From B21-G16 sp003644825 [NCBI: Candidatus Zhuqueibacterota bacterium] (GTDB taxonomy: Bacteria; SM23-31; B21-G16), in assembly GCA_003644825.1 (NCBI GenBank), contig QNDJ01000015.1, forward strand, positions 1-12,398: DNA of 12,398 nt, written 5' to 3'. The translations under genes and the position numbers were made by a program. Numbering within the stretch: the stretch's first letter is position 1; every line of letters begins with the position of its first letter. This document shows positions 7,624 through 12,398 of the stretch, piece by piece. The notes under the pieces were generated by a model. The model was not told the origin of the DNA and did no database searches. It saw only the letters and a program-made list of their open reading frames with translations.

Positions 7624-9492
7624 TTAGAATTCTTTGAAATCGTCATCGTCCATAGGAATAATTTCTTCAGCTTTTTTTACTGCAACAGCTTCCTTTACCT
7701 CTTTTTTTGTTTTGCCGTCTCCGGTTTCAGTTTTTTTCTTTATATGGACAGTTTTTCCGTTACCTTTCTCAGCCTTTTTTAAGGGCTTTTTTTCCTCAAT
7801 ATGTTTGGGGCGTTCTATGTGGATATGTTTTCTTTCTTTCGCGGGTGCCCATTGCATTTCCTTTCGACTCAATTTAAAACTTGCCACCATACTATCAAGT
7901 TCAGTTGCCTGAGATGCCAATTCTTCAGCAGCACTGGCACTTTCTTCTGAAGTTGCTGCATTTTTCTGGGTTACTTCATCCATTTGAGCCACTGCTTTGT
8001 TAATCTGGTCAACACCCTGAGCCTGTTCTTTGGAAGAAGCTGCTATTTCTGCAACCAGATTGGACACTTTCTTGGTAATATTATTTATCTCTGTAAGGCT
8101 TTCAGCAACATCCTGGCTTATTGTAACACCATTTTCTGCATTTTTAACTGATTCTTCAATTAGCGCTGATGTATTTTTTGCAGCTTCTGCTGATCTCATT
8201 GCCAGATTTCTTACTTCATCTGCTACAACAGCGAATCCCTTACCAGCTTCACCAGCTCTTGCAGCTTCTACTGCTGCATTTAATGCAAGAAGATTTGTCT
8301 GAAAAGCAATTTCATCTATCGTTTTTATAATTTTAGATGTTTCATCAGAAGATTTTTTAATTTCTTCAATTGCTTTTGCCATCTTTTGCATAATTTCATT
8401 TCCTTTTTCAGCAGCTTTATTAGCCTCTATAGATAAGGTATTGGCCTGGTTTGCATTGTCGGCATTCTGGTTTGTCATTGAAGCAATCTCTTCAAGTGAA
8501 GAAGAGGTTTCCTCGAGGGCAGAAGCCTGTTCTGAAGCACCCTGAGCAAGAGCCTGACTGCTTGCACTTACCTGGTTACTCGCCGATGATACCTGGTCAA
8601 CAGAATCTGCAACCTGCATAATAACATTTTCAAGCGATTCCATAGCCTTATTTACGTTCTCTTTTAATATATTATACTCACCTTTATAATCAGAGGTAAC
8701 TCTTGCAGTCAGGTCATTATTTGCGAGTTTCTTCAATACATCACCAATATCTCTTAATGGTATAACAATTCCTTCCATTGTGCGGTTTACTCCATTTACA
8801 ATTTCTGCAAGGTCACCTTTGAATTTACTTGAATCACCACGATAGTCTAAATTACCTTCTGCCGCTGCTTTGTCAAGTTTCTCCATTTCCTGAACCAGAA
8901 GATTTATCTGTTCTCCAAGTCCATTTGCTGCAACTTTTAAAACATTGTAATCCCCTTTATATTCAGCAGTAACCCTGGCTTTACTATCACCCGCTGCAAG
9001 CCTATCAACAACACTTCCAATATCCCTGAGCGGGGTAATGACCCCTTCCATTGTGCGGTTTACTCCATTTACAATTTCTGCAAGGTCACCTTCAAATTTA
9101 CTTGAATCACCACGATAGTCTAAATTACCTTCTGCCGCTGCTTTTGCCAGTTCATCCATTTCACTGACAAGCAAATTAATTTGATTTCCCAATCTATTTA
9201 TAGATTCTTTAAAAACATTGAAAGAACCTTTATAATCAACTGTAATCCGAGCTTTACTATCACCTTTTGCAAGCAGATTAGTTATATTAGAAAAATCTTC
9301 CAGTGGTTTCTTAAAATTCTCTATTAATCCACTAACGTTTTTTACTATTTCAAGATAATCTCCTTGAATACCTCTAAAATCAACGTCCACCTCAAAATTT
9401 CCCTCTTTTGCCGCATTAACCATTTTTGTAACTTCTTCCAATGTTCTTTTTACAAAGTTATTATTAGAATTGTTTTTTTTGAATAATCCCAT
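7624..9492 (-). CDS. Cytoplasmic poly-HAMP methyl-accepting chemotaxis protein
   Basis: Receptor of 622 residues without a signal peptide or any membrane-spanning hydrophobic run, so it should be soluble. Residues about 20-290 hold about six HAMP-like modules in alternating form (type NAAKEGNF or [12 protein letters not shown], then type [17 protein letters not shown]). Residues about 290-540 form the coiled-coil signalling hairpin, with the highly conserved tip [20 protein letters not shown] at 393-412 continuing through [19 protein letters not shown]. Glu/Gln-rich methylation-type segments flank it ([17 protein letters not shown] near 319-335; [18 protein letters not shown] near 511-528). 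Residues 541-612 are a Lys-rich, probably disordered tail, and the protein ends in DDDDFKEF. No classical ligand-binding domain is present, so the HAMP chain or a partner must sense the input. It is the only receptor in the window. FrzCD-like soluble receptors and poly-HAMP Aer2-type receptors are the nearest known analogies. Confidence 0.95.
   Translation of the reverse strand: MGLFKKNNSNNNFVKRTLEEVTKMVNAAKEGNFEVDVDFRGIQGDYLEIVKNVSGLIENFKKPLEDFSNITNLLAKGDSKARITVDYKGSFNVFKESINRLGNQINLLVSEMDELAKAAAEGNLDYRGDSSKFEGDLAEIVNGVNRTMEGVITPLRDIGSVVDRLAAGDSKARVTAEYKGDYNVLKVAANGLGEQINLLVQEMEKLDKAAAEGNLDYRGDSSKFKGDLAEIVNGVNRTMEGIVIPLRDIGDVLKKLANNDLTARVTSDYKGEYNILKENVNKAMESLENVIMQVADSVDQVSSASNQVSASSQALAQGASEQASALEETSSSLEEIASMTNQNADNANQANTLSIEANKAAEKGNEIMQKMAKAIEEIKKSSDETSKIIKTIDEIAFQTNLLALNAAVEAARAGEAGKGFAVVADEVRNLAMRSAEAAKNTSALIEESVKNAENGVTISQDVAESLTEINNITKKVSNLVAEIAASSKEQAQGVDQINKAVAQMDEVTQKNAATSEESASAAEELASQATELDSMVASFKLSRKEMQWAPAKERKHIHIERPKHIEEKKPLKKAEKGNGKTVHIKKKTETGDGKTKKEVKEAVAVKKAEEIIPMDDDDFKEF
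8771..8871 (-). repeat. Near-identical internal repeat in the receptor gene, copy 2
   Basis: A 101-base segment matching 9044-9144 at all but two adjacent positions. It encodes HAMP-module residues about 209-241. The spacing of 273 bases is exactly 91 codons, one two-HAMP unit. Flanking sequence diverges at once on both sides. Confidence 0.93.
9044..9144 (-). repeat. Near-identical internal repeat in the receptor gene, copy 1
   Basis: Partner of the segment at 8771-8871. The two differences fall in two neighbouring codons and give one amino-acid change (E in this copy, K in the other). It encodes residues about 118-150. Confidence 0.93.
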
Positions 9493-9501
9493 ATTAACTT
9501 A

Positions 9502-9507
9502 CCTCCT
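9502..9507 (-). promoter_or_regulatory. Strong ribosome binding site of the receptor gene
   Basis: AGGAGG inside AAGGAGGT on the minus strand, nine bases before the ATG at 9492. This is close to a perfect anti-16S match and the strongest site in the cluster, as expected for the most abundant array component. Confidence 0.85.
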
Positions 9508-9538
9508 TTAAATTTTTTGTTTTATTAAAACTTATTTA

Positions 9539-10036
9539 TCAGTTAGTTCCTGCAACGAAATCCATTTCTTTATCAGTCAACACTTTATCAATATCAAGAA
9601 GAATTTTTACTTTTCCTTTTCCTTTTGCCAGTGCGAGAATATAACTTGTATCCACACTGGCACCAAAATCAGGTGGTGGTTCGAGGTCCTTCTCTGTTGT
9701 ATCAAGAACTTCCGAAACCGAATCAACTATTATTCCAACAAGGGTATTCTTAATATCCACAACAATGATACAGGTTTCACTGGTATACTCTGCTTCTTCA
9801 AGGCCAAACTTCAGTCTAAGGTCTATAACAGGGATAACTTTTCCCCTTAAATTTATTACACCTTTTACAAAAGGCGGTGTTTGAGGAACATGGGTTATAT
9901 TCATTATACCGATTATTTCCTTTACCTTCAGAATCTCAAACCCGTATTCCTCATTTTGGAGGGTGAAGGTCAGATATTTTCCTGCTTTTACTTTTGTCTG
10001 ACTAACCTCCTCCTGGGTTAATGTTTCCTCTGGCAT
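9539..10036 (-). CDS. cheW: CheW coupling protein
   Basis: Single-domain adaptor of 165 residues that bridges the receptor tip and the regulatory domain of CheA in the cytoplasmic array. After a polar N-terminal tail of about 18 residues, the CheW fold runs from about 19 to 158. It shows the family landmarks YLTFTLQNEEYGFEILKVKE, HVPQTPPFVKGVINLRGKVI (with the conserved NLRG and PVIDLR), VGIIVDSVSEVL and the closing KVKILLDIDKVL. Length is typical of CheW. The ATG is supported by a strong AGGAGG site. It lies 204 bases after cheA and 46 bases before the receptor gene, so it is probably cotranscribed with both. Nothing is degenerate. Confidence 0.96.
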   Translation of the reverse strand: MPEETLTQEEVSQTKVKAGKYLTFTLQNEEYGFEILKVKEIIGIMNITHVPQTPPFVKGVINLRGKVIPVIDLRLKFGLEEAEYTSETCIIVVDIKNTLVGIIVDSVSEVLDTTEKDLEPPPDFGASVDTSYILALAKGKGKVKILLDIDKVLTDKEMDFVAGTN

Positions 10037-10042
10037 AACTTT

Positions 10043-10048
10043 CCTCCT
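10043..10048 (-). promoter_or_regulatory. Strong ribosome binding site of cheW
   Basis: AGGAGG on the minus strand, six bases before the cheW ATG at 10036. It fixes the start and predicts efficient translation of the coupling protein. Confidence 0.85.
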
Positions 10049-10111
10049 ATTTTTTATTAATTATTTTAATCTTTACATCAGACATAGAAAAACTATGTAA
10101 AAACTTCAAAT

Positions 10112-10162
10112 AGACAGGTACGGATGCCCAACCAACAAATGTAATTGGGCACATACCTGTCT
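10112..10162. repeat. Interrupted palindrome in the cheA-cheW gap
   Basis: The 204-base gap between cheA and cheW contains a strong inverted repeat. AGACAGGTA (10112-10120) pairs with TACCTGTCT (10154-10162). After a small asymmetric internal loop, TGCCCAA (10125-10131) pairs with TTGGGCA (10145-10151), giving 16 base pairs around a 13-base loop. There is no T-run after it on the minus strand, so a simple intrinsic terminator is unlikely. A smaller hairpin, ACATAG/CTATGT, lies at 10082-10098. It could be an RNA processing or stability element, an attenuator, or a mobile palindromic repeat; the sequence does not decide. No convincing promoter was seen in the gap. Confidence 0.7.
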
Positions 10163-10240
10163 GACCGAAGAAAACCTTTAAAATTAGAGTTTTCACACAG
10201 TCTAAATATGCCTGAACCATATAAATTATTAAATTGTAAA

Positions 10241-12398
10241 TTAATATTTTCCATTCAGTTCCATAATACCTGCAATATCCAGAATTAAGCAGATGTTACC
10301 ATCTCCTAAGATTGCTCCACCAGAAATGAAATTAATATTTTTTAATTTTTCACCTAAACTTTTTATCACAACTTGCTGTTGACCCAGGATTTCATCCACC
10401 ATTAATCCTTTCTTTTTACCTTCATTTTCTACAATAACTATCAGGGCGTCCCATGGGTCATTTTTCTCAGGGTTAATGTTGAAAATCTTAGAAAGTCTTA
10501 TAACAGGAATTTGATTTCCCCTGACATTTATAAGTTCATTCTTTCCTCTAATTGTTGTTATCTGGTCTTTTTCTGGGTGTATTGCTTCCCTTATAGATAT
10601 AGTTGGTATAATGTATCTTTCTTTACCAATACGCACAATGATTCCTTCTATAATAGCCATTGTCAAAGGTAATTTCAGGGAAATTGTGGTTCTTTTTCCT
10701 TCTTCTGAGAAAATTTCTACTTTACCATTTAAATTTTCAATATTCTTTTTTACCACATCCATACCGACACCTCTACCGGAAATGGATGTAGCTTTTTCAT
10801 TCGTGGAGAATCCAGGAAGAAAAATTAAATCGAATATCTGCTTATCTGTCAGTTCTGCATCTTCACTGATTAATCCTTTTTTTATTGCTTTTTGTTTTAC
10901 CTTTTCCTTTGATATTCCTTTTCCATCATCTTTAATTTCAATTACAACATTTCCTTCTTTGTGATATGCTTTTAATTCGATAGTTCCTTTAAGGGGTTTA
11001 TTTGATTTTTTTCTTGTTTCTTTGTTTTCGATTCCGTGATCAACAGCATTTCTCAGTAAATGAACAAGAGGGTCATTCAATTTATCAATTATAGTTTTAT
11101 CAATTTCAGTTTCTTCACCTGAAACAATAAAATTAACATCCTTTTTTGTCTGCCGTGATAGGTCTCTGACCAGTCTCATCATTTTATGAAAGAGCTGTTT
11201 CAAAGGAACCATTCTTAAGGACATAATGTGTTCCTGAACACGTCTTGTAATTTTATCCATATTAGATATTTTCTTTAACAGGTTTTGATTTCCGTTCAAT
11301 CTTATATGTTCATCCTGGGAAATCTGGGACTGTGCAATTACCATTTCACCGATCATTTCCAGCAGAAGGTCCAGTTTTGATGTATCGACTTTAATCTGAG
11401 AGGAAATTATCTTTCCTTTTTCTTTTTGTTGTTTAACTGCCTTTTCAACTTCATCTGGAGAAGTAGCCCCAATGTCAACCAGTAGTTCTCCAATAGGCTT
11501 ACTCTGAAGTTCAAGTGCACGCTCAAGGTCTTCAGGAGAAATCTTCCCCTTATTTAGAAGAATCTCACCAATTTTTTCACCTTCTTCACCCGAAGAAACA
11601 GCTTTTTCAGATGAAATAATATTTCTGATCTCTTTCAGTATATGTGATGTATCCACTCCCGATACAGGTCGTTTTTCTTTTTCAGAAAGTTTTGTATTTT
11701 CCAGCATTATTGATAGATTATCAATCATTTTTCTTGATACATCTATCGATTTAAAAACTATATCAGTTATTTCTGGTGTTATAAAGATTTCTCCTTTTCT
11801 TGCTTTATCGAGAAGGGTCTCAATTTCGTGACAGAAATCACCTATTTCCGTTAATCCCAAGAATCCTGCTGCTCCTTTCATACTGTGGAAAGCTCTGAAT
11901 ACGGCGTTAATTGCATCCATATCTTTAGGATTATTTTCGAGGTCGAGAACCTTTTCTTCTATCGTATCAATATGTTCATTGGATTCCGATATAAAACCAG
12001 CATAAATCTCAAAGTCCTCTTCATTTTCTACCGTTATCACTTCTGGTTCACTTTTCTGTTGTTTTTCTTTATTGTCTTTTAGTTCTTTATCATCTTCTTC
12101 CTCAATTTTTAATAACTTATTTATATTATTAACAATTTTCTTAACTTTATCACCAATGTTTTTATCAGTTGTTTTATTTTCAAATATATCTTTCAGTGCT
12201 GTAATACCTTCATTTACAGTTTTTAATGCAGCAGGAATATCATCAACATCTTCAAGAATAAGGGCTTTAAAAAGTTCGATAAATCTGGAAATAAGTTTTG
12301 CAAGGGATTCATCGCTGTGGTTTTCTTTTTCCGTAATTTTCTCAAACTCTTCAAAATTAGCAAGAATTCTGGTCAACAACTCTTTATCAGCAAGTTCA
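10241..12398 (-). CDS. cheA: CheA chemotaxis histidine kinase, 5' end outside the window
   Basis: Histidine autokinase at the centre of the cluster. It takes signal from receptor and CheW and phosphorylates CheY and CheB. The reading frame is open to the window edge (six more codons, E-L-A-D-K-E, precede the TTG at 12379), so the N-terminus is missing and that TTG is not the start. Residues below count from that TTG. About 1-95 is helical and unrecognised; 95-120 is a charged linker; the HPt domain is about 121-225 with phosphorylated H165 in FRAFHSMKGAAGFLG. Residues 269-318 hold two tandem MshEN-like repeats. Next come dimerisation (about 328-400), the ATPase with N box HLLRNAVDHGIE (N444), G1 DDGKGI and G2 GRGVGMDVV, and a CheW-like regulatory domain (about 570-712). 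No canonical P2 CheY/CheB-docking domain is visible. All kinase motifs are intact. Identity is certain; the first residue is unknown. Confidence 0.96.
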   Translation of the reverse strand, partial: ELADKELLTRILANFEEFEKITEKENHSDESLAKLISRFIELFKALILEDVDDIPAALKTVNEGITALKDIFENKTTDKNIGDKVKKIVNNINKLLKIEEEDDKELKDNKEKQQKSEPEVITVENEEDFEIYAGFISESNEHIDTIEEKVLDLENNPKDMDAINAVFRAFHSMKGAAGFLGLTEIGDFCHEIETLLDKARKGEIFITPEITDIVFKSIDVSRKMIDNLSIMLENTKLSEKEKRPVSGVDTSHILKEIRNIISSEKAVSSGEEGEKIGEILLNKGKISPEDLERALELQSKPIGELLVDIGATSPDEVEKAVKQQKEKGKIISSQIKVDTSKLDLLLEMIGEMVIAQSQISQDEHIRLNGNQNLLKKISNMDKITRRVQEHIMSLRMVPLKQLFHKMMRLVRDLSRQTKKDVNFIVSGEETEIDKTIIDKLNDPLVHLLRNAVDHGIENKETRKKSNKPLKGTIELKAYHKEGNVVIEIKDDGKGISKEKVKQKAIKKGLISEDAELTDKQIFDLIFLPGFSTNEKATSISGRGVGMDVVKKNIENLNGKVEIFSEEGKRTTISLKLPLTMAIIEGIIVRIGKERYIIPTISIREAIHPEKDQITTIRGKNELINVRGNQIPVIRLSKIFNINPEKNDPWDALIVIVENEGKKKGLMVDEILGQQQVVIKSLGEKLKNINFISGGAILGDGNICLILDIAGIMELNGKY

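Noticed and set aside
7634-8302. Plus-strand open frames opposite the receptor gene
   Set aside because: Their composition (Ser, Phe, Ala rich) is the mirror of the coiled-coil and tail codons on the other strand; no start context or recognised domain.
10611-12082. Plus-strand open frames opposite cheA, and another at 1924-2145 opposite the kinase
   Set aside because: They overlap conserved kinase domains on the minus strand and resemble no protein; treated as shadows.
12377-12379. TTG as the start codon of cheA
   Set aside because: The frame stays open upstream to the window edge and no ribosome site precedes the TTG, so the true start lies outside.

Overview
The window is an A+T-rich piece of a bacterial chromosome. 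By eye roughly a third of the bases are G or C; I did not compute it. It has two parts. Positions 1157-12398 hold a compact chemotaxis-type signalling cluster with every gene on the minus strand. Positions 1-1157 hold no credible gene and are filled with palindromic repeats.

In transcription order (right to left) the cluster reads: cheA (its 5' end runs off the window), cheW, a soluble chemoreceptor, cheR, cheD, an HDOD-domain gene, cheY, cheX, cheB and a PAS-PAS hybrid histidine kinase. Gaps are mostly 16-90 bases, and cheD overlaps the HDOD gene. Two gaps of about 200 bases (cheA/cheW and receptor/cheR) each carry a palindrome. No flagellar, pilus or other output gene is in view, so whether the pathway controls motility or something else stays open.

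The parts form a nearly complete two-component circuit. The receptor, CheW and CheA make the kinase array. CheY is the diffusible response regulator and CheX its phosphatase. CheR, CheB and CheD adapt the receptor by methylation, demethylation and deamidation. Three features stand out. The receptor has no membrane segment and is built from about six HAMP-like modules. CheA has no recognisable P2 domain and instead carries two tandem repeats resembling the MshEN (type II secretion ATPase N-terminal) module, which binds cyclic-di-GMP in other proteins. The receptor ends in a DFKEF pentapeptide that fits the adaptation-enzyme tethering pattern, while the local CheR appears to lack the loop that reads it.

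The left 1.15 kb contains two diverged copies of a composite unit of about 355 bases, a third partial copy, and scattered single hairpins. At least five hairpin types can be told apart. Paired base changes between copies keep the stems intact, as in REP-like or other structure-dependent intergenic repeats.

The organism is probably an uncultured or little-studied Gram-negative bacterium. The CheX/CheD combination, the HDOD gene inside the cluster and the CheA layout recall Desulfobacterota-like and other deep-branching lineages. The repeat style reminds me of genomes in the Bacteroidota/Cloacimonadota neighbourhood. I cannot assign a phylum from this window.
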